A stretch of 64,000 nucleotides of DNA from Lichenostomus cassidix. Lineage: Eukaryota > Chordata > Aves > Passeriformes > Meliphagidae. The DNA is taken from positions 35,889,850 to 35,953,849 of the forward strand of contig CM039183.1 in assembly GCA_008360975.2 (NCBI GenBank), written 5' to 3'. The translations under genes and the position numbers were made by a program. The notes under the pieces were generated by a model. That model was not told the origin of the DNA. It worked only from the letters and a program-made list of their open reading frames with translations, and searched no databases. This document shows, one piece after another, positions 49,709 through 63,486 of this stretch; within the stretch, counting starts at the first letter, position 1; every line of letters starts with the position of its first letter.

Positions 49709-51944
49709 CTGTTGGGCAGCAAGGAGCTGCTGTCTTTCCACAAGATTTGGTCAAACTGCCTTAGAGACATTTAATAAGGGTGAAAGCAGATGACAAGAGC
49801 TTTTCCTTTAGCCTCTGGCTTTATTTGGCCTAGGGCAGCCCTTGAATTTACAAGGGCACCAGCTGCTAGAAAGGCTTAAAGAGAAGCAGAGCAGAATAAA
49901 GCATCTCCCCGGAAGGTGAATGCAGCCCTGGGCACGCTGGGGAACAGACATGTTGCTGAGCATATGTCTAGGTCACAAATTTGAAATACCAGGATTTCAG
50001 TTTCCCTTGGGGAAACTCTGGACTCAGAGGGAAAATCTCCAACTGAACTACCAGGCCCTTCTCTCCCCCTTCCACCCCAAAAAATAAACAAAACAATGCT
50101 TCCCCTGCCAAGGGCAAGAGGAAAAAAAAAAAGAAAAACAAAGAGGATGAGGTTTTTCTCCAGCCACTTAAGAGTGACAGTGCAGTCCTGCCCCATATCC
50201 AACTAAAAACAAAGTCCAGGTATCTTTGGATGGCAAAATTTACTACCCAAATGACCAAATTCAAAGTAATTCTTCACTTCTGTAGCACATTTTTATCTAC
50301 ACACACAGGAAAACCCAACTCCAAGTATGACTAAAGTAAAGAATTTAGTTCTGAAAAGGTTGTGTTGGCTCACAGCATGTCTGCCGAGGGAGCATGCAAT
50401 CTGTGTGTCTCTTTTTATACTCTTGACACCAGAGGAGAATGGAATGAGGGAAATTACATATGAAATAGGAAATGTAGGGGTTTTGAGTCACCACCCAGAA
50501 GCATCTTTTTATAGATGAAAACTGCAATCGTTTTGACAAGCAAAGTGTAGTTGGATGTTCTTTGTATAATTTGACTTATCTGGGTTTTCTTTTTATAGAT
50601 CCCTTTCCTGCCCACAATGGCTATTTCCTGTTTACTGCCTTTTCCAAGTACCACATCATTTGCTTTCATTTGTAATTAAGACATTAAAAATTACAGCAGT
50701 GTTCAGTCATAAAAGCTGAACACTGTTACATGCTTTACTAGTAGAATTGCTTTGTTCTTACAGACAATGGAGGAGAAGAGAGAGAGATAAAGTAAAAATA
50801 TTTATTTGTTGCATCACAGCAAGTATGTTCTCCAGAATGAAAATAACCATGAATTTCTCAATTCTGACTTTTCTATTAGAGGTCACTTCTATTTACAAGG
50901 GAATGGAATTGTTATTTGTGACTCTTTATTGCTAGTGAGTTTAATGTGTTCTGCAAATATTTCTGTGAAATATGACATGCAATTTCATTTTGTGAACATT
51001 AGCACAAATAAAACTTGATGGAATGATATGTTTGCAATGGGAGGTAAGCAAGCCCAAACATACTTAAGATTAAACCATATTTATTTCTAAACTGAGTTAC
51101 TATTCTGGAGAAAAATCATTGCATAATATTACAGTTCCAATATGAAATATCACCACTATAAAAAAAAAAGTATTTCAAATTCAGCAATAATTAACTAACC
51201 CAAATGTGGAATATTTTCAGTATTTTTAATGCTCTTCTGTAACTCAGCATTCATTCAGAGAAAATAAGATAGAAGAGAAAGCAATGAGACTGTACCTGCA
51301 CTGCTTTGCTAAGCTCAGTATATTGTGTCTAATACTACTGGTTATGTAAATCCAATATTTATATTATAATTTGTGAACACATTTGATTCACTAATTGTGC
51401 AAATTTAATAACTGTGGTTTTGAAAAACTGCAGTGTGCACCAAGCCTTCCAATCTTAATACAATTCAGTTTTGTTTGGCTTCAGTTTTCATACACTGGTT
51501 CTTGTTAAACTTCTACATTATTAGTTTTAAAATCCTCTGATGGATTAGAAAATCCATTAGTACTGTCCCCAGGAAGGAGATCAGTCATCCCTCAGTATCT
51601 TCTGCTTACTTAAATGAATTGAGCAGTCTCAATTTTTAAAGCATGTTTTCCAGTTCTAAAATAAATTCTATCTATCAGATCCTCCTCAAATTTTCAGCTG
51701 TTCCCAGTCAACTGTTCCCTTAGATGTTTTCACATCCAAGATTCACCGGTTTCTGTTGCATCATTTTGGGAGTGCATGGGCAGTTGCATGTCCCTTACAA
51801 CTCAGAGATCTGTGTCAAGGTCACCTCTTTATTAAATGTAATATATTTGGGAGGGAATTGTACAGCTGAGCAGGTATATTAAAGTACATTTGGTTTGTGA
51901 TCTCAGTGGCTGAGAATGACTGCATCTTTGTTTACTGTTCCCAT

Positions 51945-52262
51945 CAGTCTTTGTGTCATCCACCCGTTCCATGATGGGTCAATTCCATTTCTCCCCAGAT
52001 CACTGATTAAAATGTGGCTTTGTACCAATGTCTATGAAAGTCCAATGAAATCACTCCCATCCAGGATAATTTCTCATTGGCAACAGCTTTTTGACATCTG
52101 TTCAGTACATTAGAATGTCATAAGTCACAAAGTCAACCCCCTTGCAATAAATCATAATGTAGCGTTTCTACCCAATTACATTCATCAACCAAATCTGCCA
52201 TGACGTCTGAGATTTAAATCAAGTTTGTTGACAAGAGTTTCTCTTTAGAAAGTCATGCTGTC
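51945..52262 (-). mobile_element. Ancient CR1/L3-like LINE reverse-transcriptase core remnant
   Basis: The minus strand, read 5' to 3', gives QHDFLKRNSCQQT (compare QHGFTKGKSCLTN of CR1-type RTs). About 85 nt later comes a degraded block with VDFVTYDIL (compare FSKAFDTVSHSIL, the region of catalytic motif A). Near 51948-51990 there is an ERVDDTK match to FADDTK, the catalytic A-D-D motif. The three landmarks occur in the right order and at roughly the expected spacing, in different frames and with stops. The copy is old and dead. Confidence 0.7.
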
Positions 52263-55200
52263 TGAAATTGATTACTTTCTTGTGCTTTGAGTCTTTATTA
52301 ATTTAATTTCATTGACACTTTCTTGTTTTTGTCAGGAATAGTTGTCAGCCTAACCAGCACTTGGGACATCCTTCTTGACATTTTTAATAGGGAAAAGACA
52401 CTATTACTGCAACAACAGCTGGCACTTCATCACTGTTGTTGTTTCATTTTACCAGAATTTACCCTGTTCCAAGAGCATGAACAGACTTTAGACCTCCTTA
52501 TCTAGGACTTCTAAATGTGTATTATAGAATCTACCTATTTAGAAATATTTACAGCAAGCACACATTTCTGCAGTCCTTCCAGGTTAGTAAAAGACCGGAA
52601 AGCCTGTGTGAGAAGTAAAATGCATTATGATAGCTTTGTCCAAATACAGACCTAAAATATTTCTGGTGCACTATTGATAATTTTGCTGATTAAAATTAAA
52701 TATGAGACTACCAAACTGATGCTTTCTTTAACAGTGGATGTACTCATCTTTGTTATTCTTATCTTTTAATTTTTCATATCTCTAGAAACCATGCATATTT
52801 ATTTAGCTCAGTCTCTAATTTCTTTTATTGATTTTCTATTCTTGACAAATTCTAATTGATATTAACAATCACCTATTTTTTCTTTATCCTATTTGTCATA
52901 TACTGCTCTCTAGCTCCGCTTTAGGTCTGCTTTAGATAAATTATAAGCCAAAGCAGCCTTTTACCCTACTATGGTCAATAGAGGATTATGTTTCTTGAAT
53001 AATCGATCATTACTATCTATTAATCCATTTTGAGGAGTTCATTCTTCATTTCGAGAACAGTTTATGTAATATTTATATTTGAAACATGTAACACCTGAAC
53101 TCCAAATTTAGCAATTATATTTTGTGAAAATACTTCTTCTTCATTGTGCTCCAGTGAACACATGATACATTTTGTACCATTTTAATATTGATGTAAGCAG
53201 TCATGCTTGCAAAACCTACAGAATAAAGTGCTTTAGAAGGCAGGAACAAGCCTGGTGGGTTTGGCCTGGGCATTTCAATATTATGATAACTTTATGACTG
53301 CCTGCTCTCATTTTGAAAATGTTTGTAAAACAGTTTCCTTACTAAAATCTCTAACAATTCAATTTAAATGGTTTTCTTCTCTGTCTTCTTAATTCAGCCT
53401 TTTTGTAACTTCCAGGAAGAATTTAAGCTCTATATCAGTTATTGTCAGAACAACAGGCTGAAAAATCTAGTTAATACCTTATTCCAAATAAATGAAAATA
53501 TGTGGAATTTATTAAAAATGCTGAGAAGTTAAAGTTGCTTATTATAGCTACTTAGGTGTATTTTAATCTATGTCTCTATAGATAAAATAGTTTATAAAGG
53601 AATTTAACTATATCTTCACTGGAGATGGATTGGAACTGAGAGTACTGTAACATTGAATTTGGGCTTCCAGAGATCAGACAGAGCTCACACCATGCCTTGG
53701 TACCTCCAGAACTGAGTTTAAAGCCAATGCTTAGCATAGGGAAATGTGACTGCCATTACTTTTCTCTGCTAAACCCCTCCCTCTAGTGAAGAGAAAAAGT
53801 GCAACTGCATATTTCCTACTGGGTATAGCATTTCTTACATGGCTAGCAAATATGAATTCTGGTAAAATGCTTCCACTAATTCTATGGATGACAATAGGGC
53901 CAGATATTGAGGCGTTTCCCTATTTCTGAAGGTGGCTGATGGTCTTCAGTAGAATTTTTTTCTCATTAATCATCTTTCCAGCTGTCCATGACCTCACAGA
54001 AATCAAAGAGACAGGATTGCAACTCCTCACCAAAATCCTCGCAGGTCCTTGGTGACTAAGTGCCATTTTTCAAAACTGTCTTTGAACAGACTACAAAGAA
54101 CTACACAAGAATGCAACTGTAGCTCCTGAAGTTTTTTGAATTCAGTCTGGATGAAGTGCAGGGATCAGTAAGGAGCAGCCTGCACTGGCAGAAGGGTGAA
54201 CTGGATGGCATTTCTCAACTCTGCCATTTCAGAGCCAAAGAAATTTTTAACAACAGTGTTTAAAAAAAATCAGTCATTGAGTGTGAGAGCTCACGAGTGC
54301 TTAGGTATACCTAACAGTACACATCTACCAAGAAATAAAAACTTTTTCTTGATTTTGTAAGGCATTTTTACATGTATCATTTATAGTCATACTTATCCAT
54401 GACCAAAAGGCATCTATCTCAGAATCAATGCAGCTTCAGAACAATTTTGCTTACATTTTGCTGCTCGGGGTATCATGCACAGTGACAGGTAGTTCATGAC
54501 AGCATATTCTAATAAATTGTCAAAACTGTTAGTCTGGGATGTCACAGCACACTATAAAATTAACTGTTAACTGTTAAGAGAAAAAATGCTTGCCATGGCT
54601 CTAGCACAGTCCCATGCATGAGGGAAGGTACTGAAAATGGGACTGTGATGCTGAACTTCCTTAGCCTCTCCTATTTCTTAATCGAGACTGAGCCAAGCAC
54701 TGTGGCTGATTGCTTTCTACAATCTGGGCTAATTTGTGCAGCAAGCAATTCATGGAGTTCTCTAGCACTGCTGTTTTAGAGACAGAATGTGATCCAGCAA
54801 TTTAGATTTCCTCCTCCCATTGCTATGCAAGGCCCATGGAGCAAGCAGAGAGAATCAGGCAGGGCAAGTTATTTCTCTTTTAATCAATTGGAATGGCACA
54901 CAGAACAGGCAATAATCTTTCTGCATACTGTGTTTAAAGGAAATTAAAACTTTCTGAAGGATGAAAAACATATACACTTACCATCTGAATTTCAAGGATT
55001 ATAATTTTCCACAGTTATATGCAAGTGAGATAAAAAAGAGAATCTTCCTTTGGTTTTAACAAGATCTAAAGGTGAAAACAAATTGATCTGCTTGGAACTG
55101 TAAAATACATCTGAGATCAATGACAATTTGACTGGTATCAAAAACATTAAACTGGTGAAAACAAAACAAGGAACATCTAAATAAGATTTTGCTTGTTTCA

Positions 55201-57855
55201 GTTTTGAACAACTTCAAACAATATGGAAGGTCCCCAAAATAAGTTTCACTTGCCAACTACTTTCATATGTGGTATCTGAGTTTTAAAATTCTCAATTTTG
55301 AGCTACGTTTGGATGAGATCATATATCCAATTAAACACACACATATTTGTCACTTTTTGAGACAAAACAAAGAAAACCCTTAAAGGTTTGACTGTGGGAA
55401 GAAACTATCTTACATAGCCACTGTGCCCACACTAATGCAACTAGGTTTTAGTGAAATATCCCTTTGTTCTCTAGGAAGAAAACAAAATTTTGAAAGCATG
55501 GGACATATTAATGCTTTCCCCAGGTACCTGAACTACTGGATTTTGCCTGTGATGCTATTTAAATTTAGCATCTTATTAAATTAAGTCTCTGAGAGATGAA
55601 GTGACAACTAGAAAGTCCATGATCTATCAGAAGTAGTGGCATACCATGAAAAGAGTTGACAGCACTGATGTTCTTTGCAATATGAAAATCCTTAATTTAC
55701 AGCCACATTACATAGTTTGGTTCAGTTTGATGCCCTCAACTAAGAAAAGATGTCCCCAAAAGTGCAATCTTATTTTATTAAATGCACAGTTTTCAGAGTT
55801 CAGTGCCATGCTAGAATTTTAAGACATTTGAATATTTGAAAAATGTATTATCTTAGCCTTGCTGTACTGTCCTAAATGCTAAGGTGTCCATCCTAAAGCT
55901 GATATTATAAGAAAGCTTCTGCTTAGGTAATACATATGTAATACAGGTAGTACTCTGTCTCCATCCCAAAGAAGGTGCAAATTTTCACTTCAAAATGTTC
56001 CTTAAAGTTGATCAGTATTGCTGCAGACATACACGGTATTGGAAACAACTTTGGGAAGAGAAATCATGCTACAAAAATTGGTATCTATATTTTAGGTATT
56101 GCTAAAGTAATTAAAATGTCCTAAACACGAGGTAAAGCCAAGGATGCCCTTCAATTATTCTCAAAACTGTTTCTTTCCCCAGTTTTTTCTTTAGCCTAAT
56201 TTTTGTTTTCTTTCCTAATGAAAGATACAGATATGTTGGTTTTGCAGTTTTCTCAGTTTCCAGGACCATTTAAGAATACTTTGCAAAGTAATGGAGCAGT
56301 AGTTTGAGATTCCTCCCTCCATTTTGGCCTTCGTTACTTGTAAGGTAAAGTTATCCTTTGCCTCTTAGCCTAGTCCAGAAATGTGTGTGGGTAGGTAAGA
56401 ATGGATTCAACACTGGTTTCATATTTTTCCTCTTATCTGTAACAGGGTTTAATAAAGACTTCTTCATGGTTTAAAGACATTTATTTGTATGCCTTTCTTT
56501 GAGAGTTGCTCCAACTGAGAAAGAAGAGAAGGAGAAACAAGTTCATATTTTAACTGTGAAGCTGAACAACACACTAGGAATTAGAAGTCATCTGACTTTT
56601 ATGAGAACAGTCTTATCCATTCAAAGGCTTTCCTATTTCGTGCTCTATTATGTATATGCTCCCAGATGGTCAAGCTATTTGATTATTGTTTCTTAATTAT
56701 AGTAAAAATGGGAGAAAATGAAAGACTTCTAGCATAAGCACTAACCTGAGCTGTTTATTTATTTTTTCCTAGCAAAATGAATCCATATCTGCCACTTCTT
56801 CCATAGGAATGTCAATTTGCAGGCTGACAGATTTGCTAATTTCTGCTATACAGGAAAAGATAACAAAAAGTGTCCTGCCCAAACACCTAAAAGTTTATCA
56901 CCACTCTGTTTCATTTTGCAGGTTTGTATACATCGAACTTCGGTGATTTTCATTTGGCAGACATACCATAAACTTTGACTTTCATAAGGCTGCAAAAATA
57001 GCTGCAACTATTATATAAAATTTACCTACCTAAACTATTGATTAACTGAAGTCTCAAAAACTCTTAAAGAATTTTTGAGATGTTTTCTCTCCACAGCACT
57101 TCTGAGTGAAGGTGACAAACAAATTGACTCTCAATTGAGTTTGGGATTTTTGATAGTAGGTTTCCAGTTTCATAGAGGCTTTGCAGGTCCCAACAAGTAG
57201 CAAAACCCATCCATCATTCTAAAGGGCGACTGCTGGAAGCTCCCAATGCTTCTCTTTCAAATTCAATGTGTTGACATTGACTAAACCCATGAGTGATTTG
57301 CAATCATTGCAGTCTTGCATGGTTGAATCAGGCAGCACTTCCTAAGTGTCCTGAACTTTGGTCCCAGCACGATAAAGAATGGACTTTTGCTTCTCTCTCC
57401 TTTTAAATCAAATATATGATGAGCAACTAAGGCTTTCTCAAAGCAATCTATTGTTTTCTTCCCAAATTGTGCACTAAGTTTTTAGCAGCTGACAAGTCAA
57501 GAATGTGAAAAACATTAAAGTCTGACACTTTCCCCAGCATATCTAACAAAAGCAGACAGAAAATATGGCTGGAGGGTTTGGGTGGAGCAGACAAACCCTG
57601 TGTGACTCTGTCTGACTTTAATATCTAACAGATGGGGCTCCATATCACTAGATGTTTCTATTGTTCAGCATCAATTCTGAAAGTATATGCTTCTTACTGT
57701 AGGCTTGAAGGTTTAATTTACCACAGTTTTTTAACTGTGTTGAACTGTAACTCCATTAGATTGTTTAGGGGAATTTTCCATAGGTCTGCAGGGCTGTCTT
57801 TTAATTTCCAACAGGTATTTTCCTAGCCACAAGCTCAGCATGCAGTATAATAAGT

Positions 57856-57911
57856 GTTGTTGCTGTTGTTGTTGTTGTTATTATTATTATTATTACTATT
57901 ATTATTATTAC
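57856..57911. repeat. GTT/ATT compound trinucleotide microsatellite
   Basis: Imperfect GTT units (57856-57879) pass into ATT units (57880-57911) with one ACT interruption. The apparent poly-Leu open frame over it is an artefact of the repeat. Confidence 0.95.
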
Positions 57912-59548
57912 CTGAAGACTCACTGGAACACCTCACCTCTGTTTCTAAGATTAAAATCCAACACGAAATTACTGCTCATGTTACATTTAGTCATCAAAGC
58001 CTCCTACCACAAATAGAGTCCTTAAAAGGTGAAAAACAGAAATGGACACATTCTGTGGGATCTGGCATTTTTCCTACATAATTTAAAGAGATCTCTTCCA
58101 AAATTTAAGGTTCTTGCTTCCTCAAAACTTGGTTTAAGACATTCAGTCTTGCAGAGATAAAGGAGGCATCAGGTTTTCCATACAAGGGTTTTCCACGTCT
58201 CCAAAGATTAATGATGGTGTTTTAGTGTTTTTCATGCCTGACACTGCATATTATGACATGCAAAAGGCTGCTCCTGTTCATACTGACCTGAATCTGATAA
58301 CGAACATGTAAAAAGTGATTTAGCTCTGATCCACTTGGCCACATGTCTGTGGACATCTGCATTCTCAGATTATTGCAACAGTTCTATATTTTGCCTTGAA
58401 AAATGTCAGAATATTTCCATTAAGAAATATTCGTTGTATCTGCATTGACATATATCTGATTATTGCATCCTGGGAATATAAAAAAATGTTTCACCTGAAA
58501 CTTGGTGAAAGCAATAATAAAGTTGGCTTATTCCACAAGGTTAAAAAACCCCCATTTTTGTAGCATGATTCTTCCAAGGCACAATGTTGAAAAAATATAC
58601 TCCATCTTAGTCACATCACTCCAAACATTCTTTTAAACATACAGATGTCTTTTTAATCTTTGAAACCTTATCTCAGAGATAATTATTTAACTATTCAGAC
58701 TGGTTCTCTGATGCACTTCAACAAAAACACCCCTATTACTACTATGAAAAATAAATACAACAGTGATTTTTCTCTGGGTGGTTTATCAGGCTCTTTCATA
58801 CTAGTGAGACCCTTAAAAAAATCCCAGACTAGTCCATTAGTGCTAAAAAGATTTCCCTCCTTGATCTTCACCAACTGTATGCAGAATAATTTAGAAGTTA
58901 TTGGTAAGTCACTGATTGGATAATGAACTGGGCTCCTCATTTCTTCCCACCAGGATCAACCTCCCTGAGTCTATTCTTTTTCTAAGGTACAGTTGGTGAC
59001 AAAAGGATATTAGCATTCTTGTAGTCTTCTTTCTCAAAGGAATTATATGTGTTTTCATCCACCAAAGAATCTTTTCTCCTAGAAAGGCTGATGGAAATGG
59101 TTTCAGTAGAACTCTTGTATGTTACAAGACCAACTCATGAAGTCACTCTCTGTGTTTTTGTACTTAAAATTGAATGGGTATGTGAACATTGCAAGTGCTA
59201 CTAGCAGGAGTTGCAGCCTCTCCTAAAGATACCACTGTGCTCATTTAAAAGCTGTGTGCCTCATAGTTTCAAAACCATATCTATAAATTCATACATATGC
59301 TGAGCTGAAACCTGTAAAGAGGAGTAAGAATTTCTAAAACTACAAAACACCTTATCTTCTGCAGCTCCCTTTTTTAAGAGTTTCCTTAGTGGGAAAGTCT
59401 GCATTCCTATAGGCATGGAAATAAGCTTGTAAGGTCAGTGACTGGCATTTTTGATAGATCAACTGAAAAATAATTAATTTCTACTTATCCTAAGATGCTT
59501 AAAAAAGCATTTCAAGTTTAAATTGACGCAATTAAATAGAGTTACTTA

Positions 59549-59621
59549 TTCTTATATATATATATATATAAGAAAAAATATATTTTCTATTATATATATA
59601 TTATTCTTATATATATTCTTC
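59549..59621. repeat. AT-rich tract with a 26-bp perfect palindrome
   Basis: Positions 59549-59574 form a perfect palindrome: TTCTTA, then alternating TA, then TAAGAA. It is followed by a second TA run and another TTCTTATATATATTCTT block to about 59621. The tract could extrude a cruciform or stall replication; this is a physical inference only. Confidence 0.9.
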
Positions 59622-62046
59622 CACATAACTTCTTTTAAAACATCATGTTTGAATAATATTTCTATTTAATTTAGATTATTTTCTTTAATCCAACCTCTTT
59701 GTGGCACTAAGCTCAACCTAAAACACCCTGAGTGTTTTCTGAATTGTTCAAAATACCTAAGTAGAAAAGTGTTTTCTTTGTCTCTTTATCACAATAACAT
59801 CTTAAAATAATTATGACATCTCTATATATCTTAGCAATAGAAGTACTTGGCAAGAGTAGCAGCGACTCAATTGTTATTTCCAGGTAATGTTTCCTCCTGG
59901 TAAGATTCCACCATTTTGATAGGAAAAATATTATTCTATCTAGAATAACCTATTGTGCCCATTGCATTACAGCCGAGAAATTACATTTTTCTACTGCTGG
60001 AATCTAAACAGATGTGATCTAGCTTGTCTAGGTATTACCCACAGAAATAAAACACTTAGTTTTGTACAACAGCCTATTACAGAGATAAAATGGTGCAATC
60101 TTGATAAAGATATAGAAAAGGAAAAGAAACACTATTTCATTGTGAGAGTGTTTTGTGGATAACAAGCAATAAAGTAACATTTATATTATGTGCTATAATT
60201 ACTGGATAGTGCAGACTGCAGTTTTATATTTTTTATATTTGTGTCATTTCTAACTGTCCTTTGTGGTTTTTTTTGTTTGTTTTTCTCCATAAGCTACTTT
60301 CTTGAGATTCTCTATTACAACTAAGTTTGGTTTCCAGTGGTTGGCCTTTTCTTTGGAAACCTCTACTGTGATCAGCTGAAATAGCATTTTCACAAAGGTA
60401 ATTCTAAAAATGGTTACACTGTGCAATCATACATCTAGTCACACTTCAAACTATCCACACGTATTTAAAAATACTATGACTTGGAAAGGGACCTCTTGAG
60501 AAGCTGTAAAAAATGAGGGGCAAAGAGGGCTGGGTAGAGGAATAATGTTCTGGGAGATCAGTAAATGTGAAGACATAGAAAAAGACAGAGCTCAAGGCTA
60601 AACTTCACCTGTATGAATGGCACTGATGATGAATGACAGGGGTTTCTTTTTTTTATTGCTTGTTTTTAGAGGACAGCATGTGGGGAATGTCTAAGAAAAT
60701 GTAGTGCTTGATGGATTTTTGAGAACTGCAATATTGCTTTAGACTCAGTTAAGGATATAATTTTAAAATACACTTAAAAATGTGTATTTTGAAGTATTAT
60801 TTCAAAGATTTAGTAAACAGGTGTGAATATGAGCACTTCCATCTTTTGTTTCTCTTGACCAGCTTGTGAGACAGATTGAGTGAGACAGATTTATACGTTC
60901 CGGTCTGAAAAGAAATTCATTGCTGCGGGAAAAATCCCAAATGTCTGGGATACCTTTGGAGCTTAGGCTTCAGGTGAACACAAACAAGACAATCAGAAGG
61001 AAATAAATCACACATATAGAGCTATGAATATTCAGTCTGGGGACAATGTGCCCCAGGATAAAAGGAAAATATTTGAGAGTGTGAGGTCCAAATGGGAAAT
61101 GTGCCCCATTTTACTCTGTGACAACACTGGCCACTGCTGAGGATCTGCATGATCCTGAGCTCACAGCTCAGGAGTATTGTGAAGACTCCACAATCATGGA
61201 CAGTGATGACAACCTATAGCATTCTTATCTGAATTAATAACAGCAGCAACAGCTTTTTTCTTCTAGAGTGCTCATCTAACAGAAGAAAGGGGAGATGACA
61301 GCTTAGGTACAAAACCTGTTAAACTCACTGTATTGGACAAGTAACAAACAATTGCTGATACTTCACTCTTTTCATCAGAATGTCTTGCTAACATGGCAAA
61401 GCATAAAAACACACATATTTTTCCTAACATAAATCATTGACTACTTCCTTATTCTTGTTCCTGCTTGCTGCTCATTTCAAATGTGGTGCTAATTAGTTGC
61501 AATATCTGTGTACCACTGCAATCTGAGACTCATCACACCACATTTCTTCACTCTTTGACATCCTGCATGTAATCCACTAAGCCAGCTTTCTCTACTCATA
61601 CGGTAATTGAAATTTTAAATCCCATTTTATATATATTAATGCAATCAGATGTGTTTTTAATAAATGTTTGCCATATATTTAAGGCAATAAGAAGATTGTT
61701 GATATTAAGACTGAACTTTTTTCTTTTCAGGCCAAACTATGCCCTGAACTCATCTTATTGATACTTAACTTGGGCAGCATGTTTTATAACCAGACTGCCC
61801 TTTTTGCACTAATGACTCACCACAGCAATGAATGCTTTCTAAACATTCAGAGGACTTATGGCATTAATTTCTTGACATTCTTTTTTCACAGATCCAGAGT
61901 TACTTTCCAGTGAGGTTTTAATATCTGGTAGTCCTTTCATAATTCATGGCACAAATAGGTAGCATTTAAAATAGGTAAGATTAAGACATTTGAAAATAAT
62001 TTTGCTAATAGATTATACATGTATTTAAAGAATGTAATGTGTAAAG

Positions 62047-62077
<31 letters not shown>
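62047..62077. repeat. AAT trinucleotide microsatellite
   Basis: About ten uninterrupted AAT units. Confidence 0.95.
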
Positions 62078-62078
<1 letters not shown>

Positions 62079-63455
62079 TCTTTACAAACTTTATAGCCCT
62101 TGAAAGCATTTTAAGTTCCACTTTAAGACAGATAAAATGAGGTATAAGACTACTTAAGGCAAAATATTTAAATGTGGGCACCTGAAACTGAGCCCCTGTT
62201 TCCACATTTAAATTTCAGGGCTATGTAAATTAATATTTCCCAAAAGAAGATGTTCCTGTAATTAAACCACTCTCGGGGATACTAAATATCTTATTTTTGT
62301 TTCCATTCCTCTTGGAATTTTTTTTACTATGCCACAGTTCCCAGTGGCAGTGTTTTACAAACTGGTCAGGGACAAGCCATCTAATGTAAAAAATGCATCT
62401 GTAAGCAAAAGTGACAAATACCACCAAGAAGGTATTGACAAATACCTACTTATTACAATAGTGAATAATACACCATCATTTTATTGTGCAGTTTGGATTT
62501 TAGTGACTATTTTAGACACTCAAGTGAAAATAAATCCCTTAGCTACTTCTCAGTTTTATATGTAAACTGTAGTAGTAGCAGAAGCCAAAAACTTTACATC
62601 AGGGCCTTTGTCTTGAAAACAAAACCCTCTTTACTCTTAACAATTTTCCTCTTTTGGTCAAAAATCTCAAGATTTAAAGGTAGGAAAGCACAGAAGAGAA
62701 GGACTAATATGAAATCTTGATTCTAAAATAATGAATGATTCAGTTAATTACAGTAATAATCGGAAACTATCAATGGCTTAGATAATGTAATAGTATTCAT
62801 GCATTCTGAAGGAATCCAGCGGGTATGCAATTTTCTTCTTTTTCTGGTGTGACTATCAAAATGGACAAAAAATGTATAGCTATATTCATTCTAACCCCAG
62901 GCAGCTCTAACTGTGGTATAAAAAAGAAATCACGTATGGTAATAAGTATCAAACAAATGGTACCATAAAAGCCTATCCATTTATATTAAAATCCTTTCTG
63001 TGATCTGAAAGAAAGTAATGAAAACCCCAGCAAATACAGTTTACAAGCCTATGTGAGGCTTGAGAACATTTGTCACATAAGCTCAGACTCATCTATCATT
63101 AGAGGTCAGCTGTGAAGAAGAAAACAGATTCCCAGAAGCCCCAAAGAAAAATGTTCTTGAAACAGCAAGGTCATGCAGCAGTGTGTACTCAAGAAACACT
63201 AAGGTCTATCACATAAAAAAATGGCAATGTGTGTGCCATTGAAACCTGAGAGATGGCAGTGGTTAGCCTCAGCCTGGAGTGCTGAACTTTTTCTGTCTAG
63301 ATGTATTTTGACAGCATTCTCCTCTGGTCACTCATGCTAAGGCCAAATCTAATTCCTTTCCTAGTTTGGCTGGTTCAGTTTTATCCTCACAGGAGGCAGG
63401 ATAATTCCAGTGGCAAAACATTTTGCTCAGCAATGCAAAAAAATAATGTATTATG

Positions 63456-63486
63456 AAACAAACAAACAAACAAACAAACAAACAAA
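63456..63486. repeat. AAAC tetranucleotide microsatellite
   Basis: About seven to eight uninterrupted AAAC units; same motif as the array at 34034-34059. Confidence 0.95.

Noticed and set aside
57854..58081. Open frame beginning with poly-Leu
   Set aside because: It is translation of the GTT/ATT microsatellite, not a signal peptide.
63150..63190. 'cagcaaggtcatgcagcagt' similar to MIR reverse core
   Set aside because: The match is short and the expected flanking blocks are absent.
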